A DNA stretch of 64,000 nt. It comes from Euglena gracilis. Lineage: Eukaryota; Euglenida; Euglenophyceae; Euglenales. Below are positions 49,387-61,900 of this stretch, in pieces. Under the pieces are notes generated by a model. The model did no database searches and was not told the origin of the DNA. It saw only the letters and a program-made list of their open reading frames with translations. Where the stretch lies: positions 31,886,542-31,950,541 of the forward strand of contig CP154955.1 of assembly GCA_039621445.1 (NCBI GenBank), written 5' to 3'. Positions within the stretch are counted from its first letter, which is position 1. The number at the start of each line of letters is the position of its first letter. A program made the position numbers and the translations under genes.

Positions 49387-49504
49387 CTCCAACCCGCCCC
49401 GCCCATTCCGAGGCAGCCCGGGACGGAGGGGAGGCCGAGGCGCGGCCAGGGCCGGTCCGCCCCCAGGAGGCCCAACAGCGCCCGGGCCAGCGCGTCGCAC
49501 TCCC
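49387..49504 (-). CDS. Possible exon, ECDALARALLGLLGADRPWP
   Basis: Acceptor GTGCAG, donor GTGCATG, 38 codons between. Encodes ECDALARALLGLLGADRPWP, RLGLPSVPGCLGMGGAGW. GC-rich and bounded like the other exons; may be a 5' exon of the BEACH gene. No motif. Confidence 0.4.
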
Positions 49505-50635
49505 CTGCACGGCGAGGGGGGGGGGGGGTCGGCGCACGTGGCCACGGGGGGCCCCGGCCATAGGGATCCGTTGCCCATCGAGGGGCCACAACGGAACGCC
49601 CCAAACTGGCAAGCAAATGCAAAATGCCCCCCGCCAGTTGGGGTTGTTGAAAGACGACTGAGGTGCCCCCCACCCCCCACACAATTGGTATTGGTTCGCC
49701 AATCAAACTCCTCGCACACAGAAAAAACCCAAAAACTCCGTGCAAGCCATCCAGGTGTGCAAATGACAATCGAAGGGGGTCACAAATGGAAATTCAAGCC
49801 CCCCCCAAATGATTGCAGCGATCCCCAACTGGCTTTGACTGATGGATTGATGCATGGATGGTTTCTGTCTTTGTAGCGTTGAAAACACGGGGGGGGGGCG
49901 TGCGTTGGAATGGGGGCGGCACCCACATGGCCACCAACAAACTTGTATGCATGATGAATCACAACGCACATCACGGAATAACAAGGAATGTTTGGGAAGC
50001 TGAGGTGGGGGGATCTCCCGACATAAAAAGGGTGGGTACATTTTTGATGTTTTTGTGATTTCCAGATGAGAATACTGTTAAGAATTCCATAAATTAAGCA
50101 GTTTTTGGATTTATTTCCAAAGAGAAATGCAGTGCATCAATTTTGGCCTGCTGTCTGGATTTTAAGCTGTCCACAAAACCGAAAATTTTCTTTGACCTCT
50201 TCAGTTTCGAGGAAGGGGGAGGATCCAACTCACCCATATGTTTTGAAAGGGGGAATTTTTTTTTTGTGCTTCCCAGCTCACAACAGTGGAATACTTTTTT
50301 CAACATTTTGGAACCTGCCAAAGAGGGGATAGGGTGGGTCTGGACCCCCTCCCCTCCCCTCAACATCAATGGGTTCCCCCTAACCTCCTTGATCCCCAGG
50401 GCTGAAAGGTTTCGGAAGATCCCTGGCAAATCAGGACTGTATGGGAAAGTAGGGGGTCGACCCACCAACCGCCCACCCACCCACCCCCACCAAATCGTGC
50501 AAAGAAAGTGTTGTCGGCGCCAAAGGGACAAAAGAAAGGTTTGACCCCAAAAAAGCGCCCCCCCCCCCTCCCCCGCCCCCCACCCATCGGGTTTCAGGGA
50601 TTCCCGTCCAGCCCTGCTGGAACGCCACCCCACAC

Positions 50636-53364
50636 CGGTGATGACCACGTCTCCCGAACGCTTGCTGGTCTGCTTGTCGCGGTTGAGGAAGACGCGCCGC
50701 ACGTCCTCCGCCACGCTGTTGACCATCTTCTTGGCAGGGTCAGCGTTCAGGCTGGTGCCCATCACGAGCAGCACCTGGCACCGCTGGCCCCAGGGGGCAG
50801 TGCGGTGGGGAGTCGGAGCGGAAACCCCAAAAAGACCATTTTGGCCGCTTTATGTGGCTCCATTCCGGTGGTCTTCTCCCAAATGCAAAACTTTTCCTGC
50901 GCATCACCTTCCACCCGCCAATATCCTCTGAGCTGGATCCCCCTGCAGGAGTCGCTGCATGACGTCCTGCTTGAGTTCATCTTCCCATTGGGTTTGCATT
51001 TGCGACCGACCGGTTGCACCTGGACAATTCTCTTTTGAAAAAAATTTTGTGCACTTTTTTGCATCTCCCCAACATCACCCCGAGTACTTTCCCCAAAAGA
51101 AATAGCATCCAGAAAGGTAACATTCAAATTCAAGCCCCCTTTGGATGCTATTTCTTCAGATATTAATTGTTTTTCAGTTGTCCATCTCAGACTTTGCTCT
51201 TTTGGGGCCCAAGGAGAGAAGGCACCTCAGTGGAAAGGCAGAGAGGAGCGGCGGACAGGCCTCTACTGCCGCACCATAGAGCACCACAGAGGGATATGTG
51301 TTGGACAACCTCCACAGAACCATGCTTGGAGACGGTTGCTGGATAATGCCAGAAAAAGGCTGTCTGGCAAAAGACAAACGTTCCATGTGAGGTCGGGCAA
51401 GAGAGTTGTTTGAACCCCCCATTCACTGGGTTTCAAAACGGAAAAAGAAACCCCCCACAAGCATACCCCCCCAATACAAACCCCAGGGCCTTCGGGGCCT
51501 TGACTTGATGACCAAATATTTACCCCCCGGGGTGTGCCGACAGGAGCACCACCAAGAAAAGAGGCTCTGCTGGCTGCAAATGCAGCTGACGAGCGCCTGG
51601 TCAAATAATCTCATTTCCACACTTCCTATGGCATTGTCTACTGTTTATATGATCTGATTAACACTTTCTGCTATTGTGTCTCGCGTTTGACAAGCCTTTG
51701 TGGATGTTATTTATTCAATGAAAGACATTTCGAGTTTTGGGTTGCGACCTCCGGCTGCCCCCTGCGCCGAAGTCCGCCTGCACCTGAGCTTGGAAGGCAA
51801 GGGGCAAGTCCTCGCCGTATAAGATCACGTCAGGCTTCACTCGGCCACCACACCTACACCAGCAGCGGGGGGCAACGGGTGGCAGAGGGTAGTCCCCCGC
51901 CAACACCCCGCCCAGTGCACAACAGGCGTGCCAGGCAGGTTTCTTTTCAAGGCCCCCCCACCTGAACTGGTCCCAACGGCACCAACGGGGGGGGGGGGAT
52001 CCGATTTTGGCAAATCCCAAAAAACCTCGCCCCGAAACCCACACCAGGACCTCCGGCCCGGGAAACCCCCCTGGGGGGGGGGATCCGGCCCCAGACAGAC
52101 AGGAAGCCTTAGTGCAACTAAGGGGGGTCCGGCCCCAGACCGGGACCTTCCGAGTTAAAACACGCCGGATGCCGGGGGGGGGGGGTAGCAGGCACAGACC
52201 CGGGGGCCGAGCAGGGGGAGAGGCGGCCTGCCTCCACGTCGCCGCGCACCACCGCAGCGTCCACCTCCGCGTGGCAGCGCGTGCAGTGCGCCCGCTCGAA
52301 GCTGCCGTGCATCGCCCGCAGGGCGGGGCTGGCGTGGGGGGTGCCCCCCCCCCCCCCCCGCCGCCAAGAGAGGCCCCCACCCCCCAACGGAAATGCGGGG
52401 GCGCCGCAAGCGACGGATCCCAACAATGGCACCGCCCCTGTCGCTAAAGTGGTGGAAGTTCGAAAGAAAAGGGACAAAAAGCACTGGGTCAGCAGGGGCC
52501 AACAAGGAGAAGGGTAAGAGCACCTCCGCTTCAGTCGGGGAGAGGGGGGTCAGCCACCCCAACCAATTTCCACCAAAACATCAACCGGGGATCGGCGACA
52601 AAATGCAACAACACATCCCAAAAAAATGCAAAAATGGATGTTGTATGAGAATTTCTTAAAAGACGTCAAGGATAAACATTTTTCTGCTGGAGAGGACGTT
52701 TATGCAGCAGTGCAACAGTTATGCAACAGTGTATGCATTTCAAAAAAAATCATTTTGTCCATCTTGGGGGCATTTTCTCCCCCTGATGAACGGGGGGGAT
52801 TATGGACTGCGCATCATATCATAAAACGGAACGCTGCTCTCATGGGGGACGGTGCAAATTTTGTGCCACCTGTCACCTGTCACCCTAATTTGCAAAAATA
52901 ATTCAAAATAATTCAAAAAGTGTAAAATATGAACGTTTCCCCAAAACTTTCATTACGGAAAATATGCAAACTGCAAACGTATATTCTTCCCCTCCAACTC
53001 GTCACATGCCAGGGGGATACATTTCGTGGCCTTGATTTCTGTTTTTTTTGAAGTTGAAGGCCTGCAGCGCCCTGGTCTGCACCACCTTCTCCCGGGGTAT
53101 ATCCGCCTTGAATTCCAGCCCGTCGATGTTCTGGTCAGGGAGCAAACAAAAACTGAGGATTCCCCCCCCAAAAACGACAGCCAAAAATGGTTGAGAGCGG
53201 TGGGTGTGTGGACGCGGAGCCCTTTTGCCTCTCCTGCTTTGTATGAATCATAATGGTAGGATGCACCTTTGACAAATTACGAGCTCATTGGTTGAAGATT
53301 TTCATCATCGCAAATGCGAAGCCTTGCAGAACACACACAATCACACACACAATACACAGCACAC

Positions 53365-53432
<68 letters not shown>

Positions 53433-55761
53433 ACAAACACAACACAACACACACACACACACACACAAACACGCACGCACGCACACATGCACGCACGCAC
53501 GCACACACGCATGCACGCACGCACACCCACATCCACACCTATAGCACACCCACACCTGGGTGTACACGCGAAACAGCATCCCCTGACGGTCCAGCTCCCG
53601 CAGCAGCTGGTGGGTGGGGGTGGGGGTGCAATCCGTCCTCATTAGTGCCTGGCACGCCTCGAGGAACGGCTGCGGGTTGAGGTCGAAGCAATTCAGGTGG
53701 AACACATCCTGCAGAGGGGACAAGAATGCTCTGCGGAGGGGACAGGGATGCCCAGCCCTGACCTGTATTCGTCAAACTGCAATATTGCCAAAAAGCACCC
53801 CCAGCACGTTTGTCCAGAAGCACATCCGTCGACCGCGCAGAGAATAATCAACCTGCCTCGAACGACAACACACGTTGAGCGGACTGCGACGAAACTTTTT
53901 TCTTCAGATCCCCCTGGGGGTTTCGGGGTGCCGGAGGCGTGCCCCAGCAAGCAATTTAACCCGACCCGGAGAAGGATGCACCGTTTGCCGCTCTTGTGGG
54001 GCATGGCTTGACCACGAGCCCACCGAAAACCAGAATGCCCCCTCCCGTGGCCCTGTGCCACACCTCGGGGCGGACCAGCAGGGGGTACTTGCGCTTCAGC
54101 ATGGGGAAGACGCCGGAGGCCGAGCGGAAGTCGGGGAGCCCCGCCGACGTCGAGATCCCTGGGGGGGGGGCATGGGGCAGCGCAGACGGAGGTGATTTGT
54201 CCGATCTTTTCAGCCAGTGGTGATTGGAAGAGCACAACTGAAAACTTGACGTGGGGGCTCAGACAAATTCGGAGGGGGGTCCGGACACACCAACCCACCC
54301 CCTGCCCCCCCCACACCCCCTCTAACACCAAATTTGACCCTGGCCCCCCCCCCCCCCCACAGGGGGGCTCAGGGGGACAATTTTGGTACGCTTCGCGCCG
54401 AAAATAGACCAAAACCCCGCCTCTGGCGGGGTGCCCACTTAGCCCAAATGCACGCCGTGTGACGTTTCTTGCCCTCGAGGCAGCAGAATCTTCTGCTGGC
54501 GACGACACTGACACTGACCAACCTGATTATCCCTGACCCACAAAGCCATAACTCCATGTGCTTCCCTTGATTTGCATCCCAGAGGGTGGCCTGGTTATTT
54601 AATAAGTCTTATTTGTTCAATGCTAATTTGAACCGGACAGCACCTTGACTCACTTTCTTTCACCCTCGCAGCTGTGCTTGCACAGCATCTCGACTCTGTG
54701 GACACTGTGTCCCCACTCACGCAAGCACCTATGGTCATCCAGAGCCCCAGATCCAGTCACGCCCAGTCACACCCACGCCCAGTCATGCCCAATCACGCCA
54801 ACAGAAATACCAAACACCCCAGCTTTAAGCGGTAGATTGTTTTGACACCTTTGCCAACGTCCGGCTGCCATTGGCTTTTTTGGCCACTTTTGGCTGCTCT
54901 TGGTTGCTTGCATTTCACCTCCTTTGGCCACCTTTTTGTTGCCTCTGACTGCTTTGGCCAATTCTTGCTGCTTTTGACTGCTTTTGGCCACTTTTTTTCT
55001 GCTTTCAATTTCAAAAGTGGGGGAAAATGGTCGAAAATGGCCAAAAATGGTCCAAAATTGGCCAAAAGTTGCTAAAACACTGTGCAAAAATCGACTGGAA
55101 AAAAAACGATGAAACTGGCCAAATCAATCAAAAGCAGCAAAAAGTGGCCTTTTCTGCCATTTTGGTGGCATTATTGGACATTTTTTTTGGCTAAAAATGG
55201 CCATAAAGATGGCAAAAGTGGGCAAAACAGGCAAAAAAAGTCAGAAGGTGGCAAACGCAGCCAAAAAAATGGCCCAAAATAGCTAAAAGTGGCCAAAAAG
55301 GGCCAGAAGGGGCAAAAATGGTAAAAAAAACGGCCAAAAGTGGCCAAAAATTTGCCAGTCACTGCCGGTCGCGTCCAGTCACGGAACCCCACCTATGGGG
55401 GTCCTCAAAACCAGCCACGCCCAGTCATGCCCAGTCACGCCCAGTCATTTCATAGGTGCTTCTTCACAAATAATTGCTGTAAAAACTTAACCTTTGAAAA
55501 AAAATTCCTTTTGTTGTCTTGCGCAATTGTGCAAATAAAGTTCTTCTTGCAATTTCGCAAGACAATCGTTCAAAAATACGAGCAGTGCTCATGAAATTGC
55601 AGAAGTGGTCCGTTTGTGTAAATGCTCAAACGGCAAACGGGCCAACAAAATTTGAAAAAACAATCGGTGGTGTGGTGCAAAGCCGGTCTCATCTGCCCAA
55701 AATTAAAATTGTTCCCTCACCAACCCATATAGACGAGGCAGTTTTGGCAGTCCTTTATGTG

Positions 55762-55794
<33 letters not shown>

Positions 55795-58700
55795 CCCTTG
55801 TGCAATCCCTTGTGCTCTGGGGCACCCTGACAGTCAAAGTCTTTGACTTTGACTTTCCCACTGCAGTCTCGGGGTGGCACACCACACCACAAGGAAATAA
55901 TTTGGGTTGGATACCAGGTATGATGACTTCAAAAAGTCCATCTTCACAAGCACAATTGCACAATTGACCAGCCTAACAACGTGCCAAGTGCAAGATCGCT
56001 GGTTTTGTAACCTGGAGACAATCATTATTGAAGAATTTTGGAACATGGTTTGAATCTTTACCACTCCACCGCCCCCCACCTCTTCCCGTTTTCCCGATTT
56101 TCAGGTCAAATTCAATTTTGGTGATTTCGACGCCGAAATAAAAATTGGTAAAAGCTAACTAACTCCTTGGATGGTGCTGTGGTCGGTGGGGGATTTTCGA
56201 CCCCCCCCCCCACCAGGCCTCCGTGTAGCCCTTCATCTTGGGCAGTCGATCTCGCATTTAAGCTTTTTTTACATCGTCTTGCAAATTGTGGAAAAAAAAT
56301 CCTTTTTTTCATTCTCGGGTTTAGATGTGTGCTTTTGAACTGCTGGTAATACGTCGGCCCTCAGTATCTGGATATTCATCATTTCCCGGCAGAGAAACAT
56401 GGGGGGAAGGCCAAAATTTGGTGTTTTTGGCCCTGCACCCAGCTTTGAATCCCCCACGTTTGACCCCTGGGAATTGAGAATTGAGAAATTATCCCAAAAA
56501 CCAAAAACACACAAACTGACGGCACCCTGTTGCCAGCTGCCAAGTGCCAAACTGCCAGCGCCGTTGGGGGGTATCTGTAGGGGGATGCTTCGATCTAACC
56601 GATCCAACCACCTGGAAGGACGTTGGAGGAAGCTCTGGAGCCCCTTCGAGCATCCTCGAACGACCTCGACTGACATTCGAGGATGCTCCAGAGCAGGGGG
56701 GGGGAATTGCACATAGGGGGGTCAAAAATTGCAGTACAAAAAAATTGCCCAAAATTGCACAAAATTGCACAGAATTGCACACACCAGAAAAGCAATACCA
56801 GAAACCAGAAAAATTGCAATTTCTGTCAATTTACCCGGTCGGTTCGCCCTAAAAGTTGGAGCACAACCAGCCGTGGCAATATGCGATGGCAGTGCTTACG
56901 CCATTCATCCTGAATTTGTTCATCATCCAGCGGAAGGCACAACATTTCATACGTAGAGATGTCATTCTCAAGGTCGGTCAAATTATCAGGGCACAAAATA
57001 CGAACCTGTTTGTAGAACACCCATTGCTCCTTTGCCGATTGGCCGACTGGGTTTGCACACTGAGCAAACCAACAATAAACAGCCACATCAGTTTCCCAGC
57101 AAAAAAAACCCCGGTAAATTCTCAATTGCATCAAAAACTAACATTTTCCAAAACAAAATGTCCTGGGCTGTGTGCAATTAATTGCACAAAATTGCAAAAA
57201 AAAATGCACATTTCAGGAAAATCGAAAATTGCACAAAACTGCAAAAAATGAACGGTACAATTTTCTCCCCCTCTGTCTAGAGTATCCTCCCAAGTTCCTG
57301 AATACAGGTTTCACAAGACTGAGGCCCTGCGAACAGTTGTGTCTGAAAGGACATGCACAACAAAAAGGAGTTGCACCCACATGGATTTCGTTATTAGGGC
57401 CCTGCGAACAGGTGCATGTGAAAGGACTTGTACAGCAAGGGGGATTTTCACACAAGGCATCTTACTGTCTTTTTGACCTCGAACGACCTTCGAGGATGCT
57501 CTAGAGCATCCTCAAACGTGCTGGAACGACTTTAGAGGATGCTCCAGAGCATCCTCAAACCACCTGGAACGACGTTCCAGGAGGCTCTAGAGCATCCTTG
57601 AGCGACCTCGAACGGACGTTCAAGGAGGCTCTAGACACGCCTTTTTTTTAAAGAAGAATCACACCCCCCTGGAGTTCGTAAAGAGATGCTGCTCTGGAGC
57701 ATCCTCCTGCATCCACAACCTTCCCAGTGCCATGGGGGTTTTTTGGCGACCGGGTGACAGATCCACCCCTTTGTCTGGGCACAGGGTTTCGGGGGTTACA
57801 GGGAATCCCCGAAACCCTGAGGATGGAGCACCTTGCCCTCCCCCAAACAGCCCTGGGGGTGGGCGTGGTGTGCGGTGTAATGTCTTAACAGTCAATGGTT
57901 CTCTGGAAACAAGTGGCTTGCGCTGTCCCTGTGTCCTTGGGAAGAGGCAAAAGAGAATTGCAGCACCATCAATCGGACGCTCAAAGTTCCTAGAAGATCC
58001 CTTTTGGTTTCCTCGAAGGTGAATGCAATCGTCTGGGCATTCCCAAAAACAAAAAGGCGGCAATACGTTACTGCCTGCGCGGTGGCCCCCGTAGTTCACA
58101 CCCGGGGCTGACCCTGCCCTAAAGAAGAGACCCGAAACCAAATCTTTCTGTTTTTTTTTCCGCCCGACCTGCTGGGCACCGAATCAAATGCACAGTTTTG
58201 GCGGCCAAGCCCAAGCAGAGGGTTAGGGCTCAGGAATAGGGTTTGTTTTGGATTTAGGGGGGGGGGTAAGATTGAATTCAGGCCCTAAATTACGCACAAA
58301 TTTGGTCCGAAACTCGCCCAACCCTAACCCTATTCCTCTGAATAACCGGTGGAGGAGGCACATTACCCCCAATGTGTGGGTGATTCGCGCCCCTTGCCAA
58401 ACAAAGTGCAAGAAATTATGGCAGCCATAAACCATAAATTACTATGCCCCCAGGAGGTTCCCAGTTGTTTGCCAAGGGGGGAGGTACCTTTTCTTCAGGG
58501 CAGGATGAAAGGGGTTTCATCGGAATTATTTTTGACGAATTCTGTTATCTTAGGCATGGGAATCAAATTTTTAGATGTGATTCCGATGCTGTTCACTTGT
58601 GGTGGGCGGCTCGAAAAGAATCCAGGGTTTAAAAAAAAGCAGGCTGGAGGTCCCCCACCACCCACCGCCCATAAAGTTTAGGAATTCCCATTCGGCCCTG

Positions 58701-58972
58701 GCGATGACCACTCATCCTCTCGTGCCAACTTCGGATCGACCCCACACACCACACACCTCTCCCTCCAATACCCCCCCCCCCCCCCCGCTCACATCACACC
58801 GGCCCCCACCAGCGCCAAGACGTCGCCGCCCTTCAGCAGCGCCAGCAGCTCCTGCAGCTGGCCCTGGGCGTGGCTGCGGCGGGTGCCGGGGGCCGCCGGC
58901 GGCCGGAGGTCCGCGCCGTCCCGCTGCCGCTGCCGCCGCCGCTTTGGGGCGGGCGGTCCCCCGTCAGCCGCT
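50636..58972 (-). CDS. Sirtuin, copy 2, multi-exon
   Basis: Same seven exons as copy 1: 58972-58800, 54158-54064, 53708-53556, 53130-53069, 52328-52200, 51853-51766 and 50774-50636. Lengths and splice dinucleotides are unchanged. Two base differences seen in these exons: Trp to Arg before DGAD in the first, and Pro to Leu before RAMHGSF in the fifth. All catalytic and zinc motifs are intact, so both copies could be active. Downstream of 50636 a frame ends at 50094 with a Lys-rich tail (KLKRSKKIFGFVDS) and an AATAAA-like site, but a terminal exon could not be confirmed. Confidence 0.9.
54724..55460. mobile_element. MITE-like element, duplicate of 4493-5229
   Basis: Same ends and interior as the copy in the first sirtuin intron, carried along by the large duplication. 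Confidence 0.55.
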
Positions 58973-61900
58973 CTGCGGGGAGGGGGGGGGTGGATCGGCA
59001 CAGTCAGGCTGGAGGAGAGGCACCAGCGGTGGGAAAGCACGCACGGGGAGGTCAACCTTCATCCCTGGAGGGGACGTGTGCTACGGGGTGTCTGCCCGAA
59101 GCACCCTGAGCACCGCCCGGGGTCGGCTTTCGGTGCCCCGGCCAGCGTATTAAACGAGCGGGGAGGGGGGGGGTGGTCTGGACCCCCGGGGGGGGGGGGA
59201 GGGTCGGACGAACCTCCTCCCCCTGTGCAAAAATCGCGTTTTCACGTTTTTTTTCTTGAAAAATCGGTCACAACATACACAAAAATTTTCACCTTCGTGC
59301 CGGAAAATTTTTGGGGGGTTCCTGGGGCCTCGGTCCGAAGGGAGGAGGGGGGGTGGTCTGGACCTCCCCCCTCCTGCAAAACCACCGCTCACTTAACACC
59401 CTTGTCCCGGCCGACCCAGCCGACTTCAGCGGAAGAAAGGCTGTTAAGGCGTCAGCCCTGGGGTGGGTGAGCGCTGTAGCGCAAACCCCTAACCCCCCCC
59501 ACTAATAGAGCTGCGGAGCCAAATAGAGCTGCGGGTCGAAATAATGCTGCACCCCCTGCCGGATGAAGTGAACTTCCAATGGTGTGGCACCCCCCAAAAC
59601 ATAGCAATGTGAAATGCGTAGAAGCTCGTGCAACTAACTGCAGACCAGGGGGGGGGAATGCAACTTGGCCCTTCAAATTATGCAAGTAAAAAAAATGCAA
59701 AAAATGCAAAAAAATGCAAAAAAAATGCAAAAAAATGCAACTTGCATGAAAACCTTGAGAAAAAGCTGGAATATGACAGAGCTTTGCTGCCTAAAATCAA
59801 AAAAATTTTCCATGGCAAAATATTTTATGCAAAAAAACGCAAAAAAATGCAAAAAAATCCAAACATATGCCAACCAACTACAAAATTTTTTTCAAGGGCA
59901 AAATATTTTATGTAAAAAAATGCAAAAAAAAGCAAAAAAATCCAAACATACGGCAACCAACTACAAAATTTTTTTCCAGGGCAAAATATTTTATGCAAAA
60001 AAATGCAAAAAAAATGCAAAAAAATGCAAATTTCGGGAAAACCTGATTATGCAAAAAAAATGCAAATTATGCAAGTTGCATCCCCCCCCCTGTGCAGACA
60101 CCTTTTTGTAACCCGCAGAGAGGGGAAAGGGGGCGATATCCCACCCGAAAAACTCACAGAAATCGTCCGAAGATGAACCAGATGACCACCTCAATCAAGA
60201 CAATCAAATCAATCAGATCAACCAGACGAGTGCACCTCACCAGTCTCAGAGTAGGACATCGAGCAGGCAAAAAGGGTGCCGGGACTAAGAGGCACTCAGT
60301 CCAATAATACGGCAGGGTCCAAATAGTGCTGCACTCCCTGCCGCCGGAGGCGGCCGTCCAATATTGCTGCAGTGCAATAACCCCCCCCCAAATAACACCC
60401 CCCCCGGTGTGTTATTTGGGCACCCGAACTGGGGCCCCAAGGGGGGTGTTACATGGGGGGGGGGTGCTATTTTTACATGGAAAACCAAAGAAAAACGGGG
60501 GGGGGTGTTATTTGGGCGCTCGAAATCGGCCCCTGAGGGGGGTGTGTTATTTGGGGGGTGTTATTTGGGAGGGGGGTTTACTATTTGGGGGGGTTTAGCC
60601 GCCTTCTCGCAAAAAAAAAAGGCCTGGTGGGGATCTCAACCTGGAGGGATGCCCCGGCACGGAGCAGGTGGGGGGCACACCCGGTGGGCGGCGGTGGGGC
60701 AGCCTCTGGGCTGGGGGGCCCGGGCGGGGACGCGGGGACGAAGGAGTTCAGCAACAGAATTGAGGGTGAACCTGCACTCGGCGGCGGGACTGGACCGGGT
60801 GGGCAGGCCAGGGTTGGCCGGGGGAGAGGCCGGGGGGTTGGGCAGTGGGGTGGGGGGGGGGGCGTCTGGGGAGAAGAAGCCACAGAAGGCGTCGGGGGGG
60901 AGTTCAGGGTTCCCTCAGGGGGGGGGGGGGCTGGTGAACTGCGGCCCCGTTGGCCAGCCCTGGGGCAGAGACCCTTCCGCTTCCGCGTCTGAGGTGGCAG
61001 GAACGGAGTGGGCAAACGGCTGAACTCTACATAACTGATGGGCAAGCATGCAAATGTTGGGGCTGGACCGTGGCATGGTTGAGTGTCCTTGTTTTGTGAT
61101 GTTCTCACTTTTGCATGCAACAACACAAACAATACTTCTAAATTATAAATAAAATTATGGTTAAATATAAATAAATATACATATACATATAAATATGCAT
61201 ATATACATTTATAATAAAACAATTACATAAAATAAAAAGTAAATAATAAAATAATATTTATAAAACAATAAAATACTTCTTGTCACCCTGGTAACTTCTG
61301 GATTTTTTTCTTGTGCTGGCGCTGGCCAGGGGGGTCCATGTTTTTTGAATTTTAGCTCGGCAGACCCCCGGTCTTTTGATACTTTAATTCTGACTGTCAT
61401 TATTGCTTCTTCACCTCTGGGGAAAAATCAACGTGGAGTTTATTGTATCCCACCAGCAAAAAAACGCGGTGTGGGTACGCACGCAGTGTTGGAACGCAAC
61501 GTGGACTGTGAATAATAATCCCACAGAAAATCAAAAATTGATTCTAAAAATTGTTGGGGTTCATAGAAAAGGCGAAAAGAAGCTCTGCAAAAAAAGGATG
61601 AACATTTTACCAAACATTTAAAATGTCAACAAAAGAGCTTGCATTTCACCCACTGTTCTCCCCAAAAACCTCGACGTGCAGCACAGCATACTGCCCGCGA
61701 CCGGGGCCGAGGATCGAGACGAGAGGAGATGGGGGCGGTGGCGACGGCAGAGGTGGAGGAGGAAGAGGCAGAGCCAGCCGAGGCGGGAGGTTGCAGGGCA
61801 GTGGCCTGCAGGGGCGAAAGGGGGAAGGCGGGCGACCCCCTCCGCTCCCCCACGCGATGCGCTCATGGGGAGGGTGGCCCCCAGCAGGGTGGAGGCCAGA